The notes: generated from the letters alone by a model not told the origin. Counted from the first letter of the stretch, positions 50,215 through 58,996 are shown. The stretch: DNA of 64,000 bases from Streptomyces pseudovenezuelae (GCF_001513955.1 NZ_KQ948146.1:763688-827687); one strand, 5' to 3'. Numbers and translations are program-made.

Positions 50215-51501
50215 ATGACCGTGACACCCCATCCGGGCGCGCCGCCCACGCAGCGACCCGTACGCCAGCTGTTCGCCGCCTCCGTGGGCAATGCCGTGGA
50301 GTGGTACGACTGGTACGCCTACACGTTTCTGGCGACCTACATCGCCGGCGCGGTCTTCCCCAAGGGCGCGGACAACTCCCTGGTGCCGCTGCTGTCGACG
50401 TTCGCGGTGTTCGCCGTCGGGTTCTTCATGCGGCCGGTCGGCGGTCTGCTGATGGGGGCGATCGCGGACCGGCACGGGCGGCGCTCGGCGCTCACGGTCA
50501 CCATCCTGCTGATGGGCGGCAGCAGTCTCCTGGTCGCACTGACGCCGACGTACGCGGCCGTCGGCGTCCTCTCCCCGGTCGTGCTGGTGCTCGCGCGACT
50601 GCTCCAAGGGCTCTCCGTGGGCGGGGAGTTCGCGGCCTCGACGACCTTCCTGGTTGAGTCGGCGCGGCCCGGCCGGCGCGGGCTGTTCTCCAGCTTCCAG
50701 TACGTGTCGACGACGGCCGGGCAGCTCCTCGCGTCCGGGATCGCCACCCTGCTCGTGGACACGCTGGACGAGGGACGGATGGACGGCTGGGGGTGGCGCG
50801 TCCCGTTCGTCCTCGGTGCCCTGCTGTCGCTCGTCGGGTTCTGGATCCGGCGGGGCGCGCGGGAAACGCGCAGCGAGGAGCAGCGGCGGGCCCCGCGTCC
50901 CGGGCTCCTTGAGGGGGTGCGGCGCCATCCGCGCGAGTCCCTGCTGATCTGCGGGATCACGATGGGCGGCACGATCGCCTACTACACATGGACGTCGTAC
51001 CTGCCGACGTACGCCGCGCTCAACGCCGGTGTCGACACGTCGGACGCGTTGCTCGCGGGGACGATCTCGCTCGCGTTCTTCGGGCTGCTCCAGCCGCTCG
51101 GCGGGCTCCTGTCCGACCGCTTCGGACGCCGGCCCCTGCTGCTCTTCTTCGGGCTGGGCTTCGCGCTGTCGAGCGTGCCGCTGCTGCACGCGCTGCGGGA
51201 CTCCTTCGCGGTGCTGCTGCTCGTGCAGTGCGCGGGGATGGTGTTGCTGACCGGGTTCACGTCGATCAGCGCGGCGGTGAACGCGGAGGTGTTCCCGGCG
51301 CGGGTGCGGGCGGCCGGGATCGGCTTCCCGTACTCGTTGACGGTTGCGGCCTTCGGGGGGACGGCACCTTATGTGGGCACGCTGTTCAAGGAGTTGGGCC
51401 ACGCGGGAGCGTTCCCATGGTACGTGGCCGCCCTCTGCCTCGGCTCGTCACTGGTCTATCTGCGGCTCCCGGAGACCGCTCACGGAGAACTGCGCCGCTA
51501 G
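50215..51501 (+). CDS. MHS-family (MFS) metabolite:H+ symporter
   Basis: A 428-residue, twelve-helix transporter. SVGNAVEWYDWYAYTFLATY, then FFMRPVGGLLMGAIADRHGRRSAL (the MFS loop 2-3 motif) and LLQGLSVGGEFAASTTFLVESARPGRRG are diagnostic of the metabolite:H+ symporter group, which takes up organic acids such as alpha-ketoglutarate, proline betaine or aromatics. ATG 50215 gives the normal length; in-frame ATGs at 50203 and 50167 are alternatives and no ribosome site decides. It diverges from phospholipase C. Its final 54 nt overlap the end of the convergent isomerase gene. Confidence 0.87.
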   Translation: MTVTPHPGAPPTQRPVRQLFAASVGNAVEWYDWYAYTFLATYIAGAVFPKGADNSLVPLLSTFAVFAVGFFMRPVGGLLMGAIADRHGRRSALTVTILLMGGSSLLVALTPTYAAVGVLSPVVLVLARLLQGLSVGGEFAASTTFLVESARPGRRGLFSSFQYVSTTAGQLLASGIATLLVDTLDEGRMDGWGWRVPFVLGALLSLVGFWIRRGARETRSEEQRRAPRPGLLEGVRRHPRESLLICGITMGGTIAYYTWTSYLPTYAALNAGVDTSDALLAGTISLAFFGLLQPLGGLLSDRFGRRPLLLFFGLGFALSSVPLLHALRDSFAVLLLVQCAGMVLLTGFTSISAAVNAEVFPARVRAAGIGFPYSLTVAAFGGTAPYVGTLFKELGHAGAFPWYVAALCLGSSLVYLRLPETAHGELRR

Positions 51502-52419
51502 CGCCCGCTTCGCCACCGCCGTGCCCGACCTCAGCGCGGCCACCGGATCGGCGGCCTCGTCCAGTTCGATCAGGACCGTACCCGCGCCGGGCGTCGCGGA
51601 CATCGCGTCCGCCCAGCCCTCCCAGTCGACGATCCCGGTGCCCAACTCCGCCATGTACGGCTGCTGTCGGGAGTACACGGTGTCGTCGATCGTGAGGTGG
51701 ACGTCGATCGGGGCGACCGCGTCCTTCCAGTGGGCCAGGGCCGTACGCGGTGTGTGGCGCCGGGCCACCGCGACGGGGTCACCGCCGCCCAGGGCGATGT
51801 GGCAGGAGTCGGGGCACAGCCAGACATAGCGCGGGTCGGTCAGGGCCATGAACAGGTCGATGTCCCGCTCGTACCAGAGGGTGCTGTGGGACTCGGTGTG
51901 GAAGGCCAGCCGCACCCCGTGCCGGGACACCGCCTCGCCCACCGCGTGCGCGATGTCGGCCATGCGGGACATGTAGGCGGCGTCGACGAAGAAGGGCGGG
52001 CGAGTGCCGTACGTCGCCCTCATGGGGAGTCCTGCGACCAGGACCTCGGCGCCCGCCTCGGCGAGGAAGGCGGCGCGGCGCTCGGCGTCGGCGACGATCG
52101 CGGGGAGGTTGTCGCCGTGCCGCCAGTCGGGGGCGTCGCTGTCGGCGACGAAGGCGCTGACCACGGCCAGGCCGCGGTCGGCCAGTTCCCGGCGGAACGC
52201 CTCCGCGCTGCCGTAGGCGCGCAGGACCGAGTCGATGCCGCCGGGCGCGAACGTCAGCTCGATGCCGGTGACCTCGGTCTCGGCGAGCGTGTCCAGCACC
52301 CGCCGCCAGAAGCGGTCCGGATGATCCGCGGCCCAGTCGCGGACCGCGTCGGCGGAGTCGAGCTCCCAGAAGCCGGGGTGGTAGAAGGTGATGACGTCCG
52401 TCGCGAACCGAGGGCTCAT
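51448..52419 (-). CDS. TIM-barrel sugar isomerase/epimerase-like protein
   Basis: A 323-residue xylose-isomerase-like TIM barrel. The metal-site pattern is TGIELTFAPGG (Glu), VRLAFHTESHSTLWY (His-Glu), WLCPDSCHIALGGGDP (Asp and His) and a late Glu in TVLIELDEAAD. The family includes inosose and tagatose epimerases and the C-glycoside deglycosidase subunits that act on 3-keto-glycosides. Last gene of a seven-gene sugar operon: its ATG overlaps the deaminase stop (ATGA). With a pyranose-oxidase-like partner two genes upstream, I infer action on an oxidised sugar or glycoside. Overlaps the convergent MHS gene by 54 nt. Confidence 0.82.
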   Translation of the reverse strand: MSPRFATDVITFYHPGFWELDSADAVRDWAADHPDRFWRRVLDTLAETEVTGIELTFAPGGIDSVLRAYGSAEAFRRELADRGLAVVSAFVADSDAPDWRHGDNLPAIVADAERRAAFLAEAGAEVLVAGLPMRATYGTRPPFFVDAAYMSRMADIAHAVGEAVSRHGVRLAFHTESHSTLWYERDIDLFMALTDPRYVWLCPDSCHIALGGGDPVAVARRHTPRTALAHWKDAVAPIDVHLTIDDTVYSRQQPYMAELGTGIVDWEGWADAMSATPGAGTVLIELDEAADPVAALRSGTAVAKRALAAQFSVSGLREPQIDQ

Positions 52420-53027
52420 TCCGTTCCCCCGCGCGCGTTGTAGACGACGACCTCGTCGGACTCGTCGACGGCCTTGCGGTAGTCGCGGAACACGGCCAGC
52501 GCCTCGTCCCTCAGGACGTCTCCCACGACCTCGATGCCGCGTGTCTCGAACTGCTCGGCCCAGTCGGAGCCGACCGGGCCCTCGTCGAACGTGGTGATCT
52601 CCTCCAGTTCCGGGCCTTGTCCCGCGACCACCAGGCCGCGCACCCCGGACCACATCGTGGCGCCGTAACACTGCACGCAGGGACGCCAGTTGACGACCAG
52701 TTCGTGGGACGGCAGACCGTCGCCGCCGAGGTCCCAGCTGCCCGTGGCCAGCTGGGCGAGGCCGAGCGCGACGACCTCGGCGTGCGCGCTGGAGACTCCG
52801 CTGGACAGGACGACGTTCACGCCGACGGAGACGATCCGGCCGGAGTCGCGCTCGGCGACGAGCGCGGCGAACGGACCGCCGTTGCCCTCGCGCCAGTTGC
52901 GGTCGGCGAGGCGGTGCACCAGACGCATCCGGTCCTCGCGGGTGGCCACGGCGGCGGGCACGTCGGCGAGTTCGTCGTCGATCCAGGCGGGCAGGGACAC
53001 GTGGTATTCCCTGGCGATGTCGATCAC
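52416..53027 (-). CDS. Cytidine/guanine deaminase-fold protein
   Basis: A 203-residue zinc deaminase of the CDA superfamily. The zinc and proton-shuttle motif is SSAHAEVVALGLAQ near residue 90, and the two cysteine ligands are in NWRPCVQCYGATMWSGV near 120. NWREGNGGPFAALVAERDSGRIVSVGVN is the usual nucleoside-deaminase beginning. The length and C-terminal helices (FRDYRKAVDES) resemble guanine deaminases rather than tRNA deaminases. GAGGAA lies 6 nt before GTG 53027. A base deaminase inside a sugar-import operon is unusual and hints that the imported compound is a nucleoside or amino-heterocycle glycoside. Substrate unknown. Confidence 0.85.
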   Translation of the reverse strand: MIDIAREYHVSLPAWIDDELADVPAAVATREDRMRLVHRLADRNWREGNGGPFAALVAERDSGRIVSVGVNVVLSSGVSSAHAEVVALGLAQLATGSWDLGGDGLPSHELVVNWRPCVQCYGATMWSGVRGLVVAGQGPELEEITTFDEGPVGSDWAEQFETRGIEVVGDVLRDEALAVFRDYRKAVDESDEVVVYNARGGTE

Positions 53028-53047
53028 GATGGGTTCCTCTCGATGGT

Positions 53048-54556
53048 TCAGGTGCGTGCGGTGACGGCACGGGCGGCCCGTACCGCGGTGACGGCGCCGG
53101 TCAGCGTGACGTTGGCGGCCATGGACGTGGGAACGACTCCGTTGCCCGCCAGGTACAGGTTGTCGAAGCCCCACACCCTCCCGTCCGGGTCGCACACGCT
53201 GCTGCCGTCGTCGCTGACGCCTGCCCGGACCGTGCCGGTGAGATGCAGCGAGGAACCGGGCGGCAGCACGGTGGACTCGGTCGCGGGATCGAAGGGACCG
53301 AACTCCTCGGCGACGGACCGGACTTCGTCCAGCGCCCGCCGGATCAGCGCGCGGTCGTTCTCGGAGTAGCCGAACTCGACGCGGATGCGGGGCAGCCCGG
53401 CCAGGTCGGTCTCGCTCGCCGAGAACACGAGCCGGTTCTCCGGGCGCGACTCGACGGGGACGTACAGCGACAGACCGACGGAGTGCGCGAGGGGCCGGCC
53501 GGCCTCGTCGACGTAGGTGCGGTTCATGATCTGCCCGTGGAAGGGCCGGCCGGGTCCGTGGCACGGCAACCACAGCGAGTCGGTGCTGAACTCGCCGGGG
53601 CGCGGCAGGGGCAGGTCATCGGGGTCGAGGCCGAACCGGTCCAGGTCGAGCAGCACGCGGGCGGTGACGAAGGCGTGCTCGTTGAGATGGCGGCCCAGGG
53701 CCTCGGGGTGGATGCCGGAGGCGTACAGGAGTTGCGGGGTGCGCAGGGCGTCGGCGCACACCACCACGGTGCTGGCGCGGAGTGCGGACTCGGTGCCGTC
53801 GGCGACGCGGCGCAGACGGGCCCCGGTGACCCGGCCGGCGTCCTGGTCGAGGGCGGTCACGAGGGTGCCGGTGAGCAGGGTGAAGGCGGGATCGCCGCCC
53901 GTGGCGAGTGCCGGGAAGATCGTCCCGGGTGCCGTGCGGGGCATGGGGCCCGACGGGGTGGGGGTGACGGCCATGGGCATGGGCTGCGGGGCCCGGTCGG
54001 CCGGACCGGCACCGCCGTAGCGTCGGCGCAGGACGTCGAGGACGAGTGCGCCGACCTCGGTCGGGCCGATCGCGGCGGGTGTGACGGCGAGCAGCCGGCG
54101 TGCGGTGTCGAGGTCGGCCGCCCAGGCGTCGGGGTCGCCGAAGTCGAAGACCTCGTCCCCGGCGGGCCACGGGGTGGCGGCGGTCCAGTGGACGCCCATG
54201 CCGCCCGCGTTCCAGGCGAGCGCGGCCTGCGGCATCGCCTCGGCGTCCTCGCCGAAGGCGAGCGCGTGGAACATGCCCGGGGTGAGGCCGGAGAGGCTGC
54301 CGGCGACCTCACGGACCACCTCCGCTCCCGTGTACATGCCCTGGATGCCGGTGGCGACCTGGTCGTTGTAACGGGACCACAGGTCGGGGTCGTCGAGGTC
54401 GTGCAGGTGCCGCCCGGGCGCGCCGCCGATCGGGCTGCCGCCGTCGGCCATGGTGATGTGCAGCGCCGGATCGCTCCGGCGCAGGAGGCGGGCCACGAGG
54501 GACCCCATGATGCCGCTGCCCACGATGAGGACGTCGGTGCGGGGGGTGTGGGTCAA
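53048..54556 (-). CDS. GMC-family FAD oxidoreductase, pyranose-oxidase-like
   Basis: A 502-residue flavoprotein. The FAD loop DVLIVGSGIMGSLVARLLRR is at residues 8-27. Like pyranose 2-oxidase it has GGMGVHWTAATPW (near 120), a histidine in GSSLHLTGTVRAG and a C-terminal FDNLYLAGNGVVPTSMAANVTLTGAVTAVRAAR with the conserved asparagine. There is no signal peptide, so it is cytosolic. Bacterial relatives oxidise C3 of glycosides, including C-glycosides, or C2 of free sugars. The TTG start is set by GGAG 6 nt upstream. It lies 30 nt after the ROK gene and 20 nt before the deaminase. Confidence 0.87.
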   Translation of the reverse strand: MTHTPRTDVLIVGSGIMGSLVARLLRRSDPALHITMADGGSPIGGAPGRHLHDLDDPDLWSRYNDQVATGIQGMYTGAEVVREVAGSLSGLTPGMFHALAFGEDAEAMPQAALAWNAGGMGVHWTAATPWPAGDEVFDFGDPDAWAADLDTARRLLAVTPAAIGPTEVGALVLDVLRRRYGGAGPADRAPQPMPMAVTPTPSGPMPRTAPGTIFPALATGGDPAFTLLTGTLVTALDQDAGRVTGARLRRVADGTESALRASTVVVCADALRTPQLLYASGIHPEALGRHLNEHAFVTARVLLDLDRFGLDPDDLPLPRPGEFSTDSLWLPCHGPGRPFHGQIMNRTYVDEAGRPLAHSVGLSLYVPVESRPENRLVFSASETDLAGLPRIRVEFGYSENDRALIRRALDEVRSVAEEFGPFDPATESTVLPPGSSLHLTGTVRAGVSDDGSSVCDPDGRVWGFDNLYLAGNGVVPTSMAANVTLTGAVTAVRAARAVTART

Positions 54557-54586
54557 GTGGAGCTCCGGGTACGTGGGGTGCGGGGG

Positions 54587-55732
54587 TCAGTCGACCGGGA
54601 CGAGCGGTCCGAACAGTTGGGTGTCCATGCGGTCCAGGGCGAGCTTCACCGCGCCGATGAGCGGGGCGTCGTGGCCGAGCGCGGTGGCGCGCAGTTCGAC
54701 CCCGGGGGCACGGGCGGCCCGCAGCGCGTCCCGCACCCGGGGCAGCAGGACGTCGGCCGCGTCCTCCAGCCCGCCGCCGAGGACGATGAGCGAGGGGGCT
54801 ACCGTCCAGGACAGGGTGATGAGGATCGACGCGATGTTCTCCACGAACTCGTCGACCTCGGCGAGCGCGGCGGCGTCACCGTTCCTGGCCGCCTCGAACC
54901 GGGCCAGGGCGAGGGCGCGTTGGGCGGCCAGCGGCGAGGTCAGGGCGGCGACGGGCCGGTCCTCGACCGAACCGGCCGGCATCGAGCGTGCCTCGACGAT
55001 CTCGCCCGCGGCACCGTCGAGCCCGCGGTGCACGGCCCCCCGGATGAGGATGCCGAGGCCGGTCCGGTTCCCGAGCATCGCCCATACGACGTTGTCGTGA
55101 TCGGCGGCCACGCCGCGCCAACGCTCGGCCAGTGCACCGAGGTTGGTGTCGTTGTCGGCGAACCAGGGCACCGGGACGCGCCGTCCGAGCTCCTCGGGAA
55201 GATGCACGCCTTCCCAGCGCGTGGTGTGCACCAGGCGCCGCACGACCCCTTCGTCGTCGATGGCACCGCCGCCGGCGACGGCCCCGGCGCGCAGCCTCTC
55301 CACCGAGCCGCCGGCGTCGTCGAGGGCCTCAAGGACCAGTTCGGCGGCGTCGTCGAGGGTGGTGCTCGGGTCCTTGTAGGCGCGCAGCGGCCGGTGTGCC
55401 CGGCCGCGGATGTGGCCACGCACGTCGGCGACGACGGCTGAGGCGTCGACGGTGGTGACGCGTACGGCGGCCAGCAGGGCGTGTTCGGCCCGCAGTTCGT
55501 AGCGGCGGGCCGGGCGTCCGGCGCAGCCGCTGTTCGGCACCCGGTCGAGTTCGGCGACCCAGCCCGCGTCGACGAGGGAGTCCAGGATCAGCTCGATCGT
55601 GCGGCGGGACAGACCGGTCTGCCCGGCGAGTTCGCTCAGTCGCCTCGGTTCGGCCGACACCGCCAACGCCCGCAGGATCACGGAGGTGTTGACCCGTCGT
55701 ACGGCACTCTGGTTCAGGCCGGCCGTCAGCAC
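54587..55732 (-). CDS. ROK-family transcriptional repressor
   Basis: A 381-residue ROK protein with an N-terminal winged helix-turn-helix (residues 8-75: NQSAVRRVNTSVILRAL, LSELAGQTGLSRRTIELILDSLVDAGWV) and a sugar-kinase-like domain (80-375: VPWFADNDTNLGALAE, VVWAMLGNRTGLGILIRGAVHRG, SLIVLGGGLEDAADVLLP). The zinc motif CxCGxxGC of ROK kinases is missing (the chain reads GEIVEARSMPAG there), so it is probably a sugar-sensing repressor, not a kinase. AGGAGG lies 6 nt before GTG 55732. Placed in the middle of the transport/oxidoreductase operon, it probably regulates it; a CGAAA/TTTCG repeat upstream of the first gene is a candidate site. Confidence 0.88.
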   Translation of the reverse strand: MLTAGLNQSAVRRVNTSVILRALAVSAEPRRLSELAGQTGLSRRTIELILDSLVDAGWVAELDRVPNSGCAGRPARRYELRAEHALLAAVRVTTVDASAVVADVRGHIRGRAHRPLRAYKDPSTTLDDAAELVLEALDDAGGSVERLRAGAVAGGGAIDDEGVVRRLVHTTRWEGVHLPEELGRRVPVPWFADNDTNLGALAERWRGVAADHDNVVWAMLGNRTGLGILIRGAVHRGLDGAAGEIVEARSMPAGSVEDRPVAALTSPLAAQRALALARFEAARNGDAAALAEVDEFVENIASILITLSWTVAPSLIVLGGGLEDAADVLLPRVRDALRAARAPGVELRATALGHDAPLIGAVKLALDRMDTQLFGPLVPVD

Positions 55733-55802
55733 GGTTCCCCTCCTGTCACCGGGTCGTACCGGCACAGGGTGCCGGATGCGCGCGACGCGTCGCCCGGCGT
55801 GC

Positions 55803-56624
55803 TCATCGCAGGCCCGTTCCCGCGATGCCCTGCACGAAGTACCGCTGCAGGAAGAGGAAGAGCAAGAGCACCGGCAGCATCACGACGATCGCTCCGGCGA
55901 GCAGCAGGCCGTAGTCGGTGACGTGGGCCGCGGCCTGGCTGGTGGCGGCGAGGCCGACGGGGAGGGTGTAGGTGGACATGCTCTGGGCGACGACCAGCGG
56001 CCAGATGAAGTTGTTCCAGGAGTTGAGGAACGACATGATCGTGATCGTGGCGACGGCGGGGCCGGCCAGCGGCAGGAAGATCCTGAAGAAGATCCGGAAC
56101 TCGCCCGCGCCGTCGATGCGGGCCGCTTCGAGGAGTTCGTCGGGGATCGACAGGGCGTACTGGCGCACGATGAAGACCGACAGGGGAAGGGCCGCGCCGG
56201 GCAGGGCGATTCCGGCGAGGGTGTCCGCGAGGCCCAGGTCCACGGTGATCACGAACTGGGTGACGAACACCGCGGTGAACGGCACCATCATCGCCGCCAT
56301 GACCGCGCCGAACGCGAGCCGCCGGCCCGCGAAGTCGAGTTTGGCGAGGGCGTATCCGGCGGCGGACGCGGCCAGGATGTTCCCGGCCACCACGACCATC
56401 GCGACGACGACACTGTTGACCAGGAACCTGCCGAAGCCCTGGGTCTCGAACAGCCGCGTGAAGTTGCCGAAGGTGAGGTGGTGCGGGAACAGGGCCCCGG
56501 GGTCGGAGCGGATCTCGTCCAGGCTGCGCAGTGACCCGCTCACCCCCCACGCGAAGGGCAGCGTGGTGAGCAGGGCGCACAGCACCAGGGCGGCGTACAG
56601 CGCGGGACGGGCGGCACGGTTCAT
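55803..56624 (-). CDS. Sugar ABC transporter permease (MalG-like)
   Basis: A 273-residue six-helix inner-membrane permease of the carbohydrate uptake transporter-1 class. The cytosolic EAA loop, which contacts the ATPase, is EAARIDGAGEFRIFFRIFLPLAGPA near residue 180. The short leader and NNFIWPLVVAQSMSTYTLPVGL end are MalG-like. ATG overlaps the stop of the other permease by 4 nt (ATGA). No ATPase is encoded in the operon; Streptomyces usually supply MsiK from elsewhere. 70 nt separate it from the ROK gene. Confidence 0.9.
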   Translation of the reverse strand: MNRAARPALYAALVLCALLTTLPFAWGVSGSLRSLDEIRSDPGALFPHHLTFGNFTRLFETQGFGRFLVNSVVVAMVVVAGNILAASAAGYALAKLDFAGRRLAFGAVMAAMMVPFTAVFVTQFVITVDLGLADTLAGIALPGAALPLSVFIVRQYALSIPDELLEAARIDGAGEFRIFFRIFLPLAGPAVATITIMSFLNSWNNFIWPLVVAQSMSTYTLPVGLAATSQAAAHVTDYGLLLAGAIVVMLPVLLLFLFLQRYFVQGIAGTGLR

Positions 56625-57562
56625 GTGCGGGACCTCAGCAGCCGGAACTGGACGACGCTGACCACGGTCACCAGCGCGAGCGTCACGAAGGACGCCGCCG
56701 AGGACATCCCGAACTCGCCCGCCCCGAACTGACGGTAGGTGTACAGCGCGACCGACTCGGTGGAGCCGAGCGGGCCGCCGCCGGTGAGCAGGTAGGGCTC
56801 GTCGAAGACCTGGAGGTAGAAGACGGTCAGCAGGACGGAGACCATGAGGGTGGTGGGCAGCAGCAACGGCAGCGTGATGTGCCGGAGTTGGCGCCACCGG
56901 CTCGCCCCGTCCAGCGCGGCGGCCTCGTACACGTCCCGTGGGACGGCCTGGAGGCCGGCGAGGAAGAGCACCATCGCGATGCCGAAGTTGCGCCAGACGC
57001 CGAGCAGGATGACGACCGGCATGGCCAGGTGGGGGTCGTCCAGCCAGTTCGGTCCGGCGAATCCGACCGCGCCGAGCAGTTTGTTGACGGTGCCGTCGAG
57101 GTGGAAGGCGTACTGCCAGATCAGCGCGACGGCGACGACGTTGGTGACGACGGGCACGAAGAAGACGGTGCGCAGGACACCGCGCAGCCGGCTGATGCCG
57201 GAGTTCAGCGCGAGGGCCAGGGCGAAGCCGACGCCCATCGTCAGGGGTACGCCCACGGCCACGAAGAGGGCGGTGTTGAGGATGTCCCGTACGAAGGTGT
57301 CGTCCTGGAACAGCCGGAGGTAGTTGTCGGCACCGGTGAAGTCGACGGCGAAGGGGGTGCGCAGGTCGGCGCCGCGGATGTCGGTGAGGCTCAGGGCGAG
57401 CGCGGCGACCGTGGGGATCGCGGTGTAGACCAGGAAGACGAGGCCGAAGGGGGCGAGGAAGAGCCAGGCGACGGCGGTGCGGCGGGCGCGGGACGCCTTG
57501 GGTGCCGCCGTCCTCGGTACGGCCGTGGCCCTCTTGGTGGCCGGTGCGAGCGTCGTGGTCAT
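56621..57562 (-). CDS. Sugar ABC transporter permease (MalF-like)
   Basis: A 313-residue permease with a basic cytosolic tail (1-30), six membrane helices (WLFLAPFGLVFLVYTAIPTVAALALSL is the first) and the EAA loop YEAAALDGASRWRQLRHITLPLLLPT near residue 225. LTGGGPLGSTESVALYTYRQF is a typical MalF-class loop. Start ATG shares one base with the binding-protein stop (TGATG), and the end overlaps the second permease. It forms the membrane heterodimer with the next gene's product. Confidence 0.92.
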   Translation of the reverse strand: MTTTLAPATKRATAVPRTAAPKASRARRTAVAWLFLAPFGLVFLVYTAIPTVAALALSLTDIRGADLRTPFAVDFTGADNYLRLFQDDTFVRDILNTALFVAVGVPLTMGVGFALALALNSGISRLRGVLRTVFFVPVVTNVVAVALIWQYAFHLDGTVNKLLGAVGFAGPNWLDDPHLAMPVVILLGVWRNFGIAMVLFLAGLQAVPRDVYEAAALDGASRWRQLRHITLPLLLPTTLMVSVLLTVFYLQVFDEPYLLTGGGPLGSTESVALYTYRQFGAGEFGMSSAASFVTLALVTVVSVVQFRLLRSRT

Positions 57563-58860
57563 CACCGCGTGCCCGTGCCGACGCTCTCGGCGTACGCCTG
57601 GATGTTCGCGGCCGCCCCCGCCGCGGTCTCCTTGCCCTTGGCGACGGCCTCCACCTCCTTGCCCAGCCGGGTCGCGACCTGCTGCCACGTACTGACCTGC
57701 GGGAACGCCCGGGTGGTCTTCAGCTGGGTGAAGAAGGCGTCCAGCAGTGGCTGGCCCTTGATCGCCGGGTCGTCCCAGGCGGAGATGACGGCCGGCATCG
57801 AGCTGTACGCCTTGTACTGCGCGACCTGGGTGCTCGGCTTGGCCAGATACCGGACGAGTTTCCAGGCGGCGTCCGTGTTGCCGCTGTCGGCGAGGACGCC
57901 CCAGGTGCCGCCCGCGGAGAAGGAGACGCTGCTCGACGCTCCGGCGGGCAGGGGGGCGGTGGCGACGTGGGAGGCCGTCCAGCCGCTCTTCTTGGCGGCG
58001 GTGTCGAGCTGGCCGATGACCCACGGCCCGGTGATCATGCTCGCTGTTTTTCCGGAGACGAAGTACGGCTGTGCGTCGAGGAAGGCCGGTCCGCTGGTGT
58101 CGGCGGTCCCGGCGGTGAAGAAGGACGCGTTGTAGTCGAGGGCGTCGACCATCTGGGGCGTGTTCAGGTTCCACTTGCCGCCGGAGGTGACGAGTGAGGC
58201 TCCGGCCTGCCAGGCGTACATCGCCACGTCCTGGCCGTTGAAGATGTCCCACCCGATGTCGGCCCCGAGCGCGTGGGCCGCGCCGGCGCCCTGGAGCGCC
58301 TTGAGGAAGGGCTCCATGCCGGCCCAGGTGGTCGGCGCCTCGACGCCCGCCTTCTTGGCCAGATCCGCTCGGTAGACGAGCGCGTACGTGTACGCGTACC
58401 AGGGCACCGTGTAGGCCACGTCGTTCACGACCCCGGCGTCCCACAGGCTCGTGAAGAAGCTGCCCGGATCCACCAGGCCGTCCGGCACGGGCAGCAGGGT
58501 CGACGAGTCGAGGAACTGCGCCTGCGACTCGGGGAAGAACTGGGCGACGTCCGGTCCCTTGCCCGCCGCGATCGCCGCCTGGAGCTTGGTGTAGTACTCC
58601 GCGTTCGGGATCAGCGTGGTCTTCACGACCAGGTCGGGGTTGGCGGACCTGAACGGCTTGACGACCGTGCCGAGCACGTCCGCGTCGCCCTGGGCGGCCC
58701 AGACGTTCACGGTGCCGGTGGCCGGGGACGCGTCGACCTTCTTGGCGCCGGAGGCGGCGGCAGCGTCACCTTCGCGCCCGCAGCCGGCCAGGGGAAGCGC
58801 GGCGCCGAGGGCCATCGAGGCGGTCAGCCGCAGGGCGGTGCGGCGGGAGAGCTTGGACAC
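57562..58860 (-). CDS. Sugar ABC transporter substrate-binding lipoprotein
   Basis: A 432-residue family 1 solute-binding protein. SKLSRRTALRLTASMALGAALPLAGC is a signal with twin arginine and lipobox (LAGC, cysteine near 27), so it is Tat- or Sec-exported and lipid-anchored. GTVNVWAAQGDADVLGTVVKPF, KLQAAIAAGKGPDVAQFF and YTVPWYAYTYALVYRADLAKKAG are typical. I start at GTG 58860 because AGGAG lies 5 nt upstream. It heads the operon, so its ligand defines the pathway; that ligand is unknown. Confidence 0.9.
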   Translation of the reverse strand: MSKLSRRTALRLTASMALGAALPLAGCGREGDAAAASGAKKVDASPATGTVNVWAAQGDADVLGTVVKPFRSANPDLVVKTTLIPNAEYYTKLQAAIAAGKGPDVAQFFPESQAQFLDSSTLLPVPDGLVDPGSFFTSLWDAGVVNDVAYTVPWYAYTYALVYRADLAKKAGVEAPTTWAGMEPFLKALQGAGAAHALGADIGWDIFNGQDVAMYAWQAGASLVTSGGKWNLNTPQMVDALDYNASFFTAGTADTSGPAFLDAQPYFVSGKTASMITGPWVIGQLDTAAKKSGWTASHVATAPLPAGASSSVSFSAGGTWGVLADSGNTDAAWKLVRYLAKPSTQVAQYKAYSSMPAVISAWDDPAIKGQPLLDAFFTQLKTTRAFPQVSTWQQVATRLGKEVEAVAKGKETAAGAAANIQAYAESVGTGTR

Positions 58861-58931
58861 GGGGACTCCTGTGACACGAGATTCCTCACGAGTACTGAGG
58901 GCAGTGGCGTGATGTGTCCCGACGCTATGAA

Positions 58932-58991
58932 CCACGTGTTTCGGCCACGTGGCGGCCCTCGCCCCGAATAATTTCGGAACTTGTAGCGAAA
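58932..58991. promoter_or_regulatory. Candidate control region of the sugar operon
   Basis: Upstream of the binding-protein gene are CCACGTG twice, 13 nt apart (58932 and 58945), the inverted repeat CCGAA-TAAT-TTCGG (58964-58977), and TTTCG...CGAAA around it (to 58991). One of these is likely the site for the ROK repressor in the operon; ROK proteins favour TTTCG/CGAAA-like arms. Unproven. Confidence 0.45.
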
Positions 58992-58996
58992 TCGGT

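Noticed and set aside
48013..51402. A very long (1129-codon) minus-strand frame across phospholipase C and the MHS transporter
   Set aside because: Arg/Pro/Ala-rich low-complexity translation with no motif, overlapping two clearly real genes in other frames.
53243..55441. Long plus-strand frame opposite the GMC and ROK genes
   Set aside because: Shadow of third-position GC; real genes on the other strand have FAD and HTH motifs and ribosome sites.
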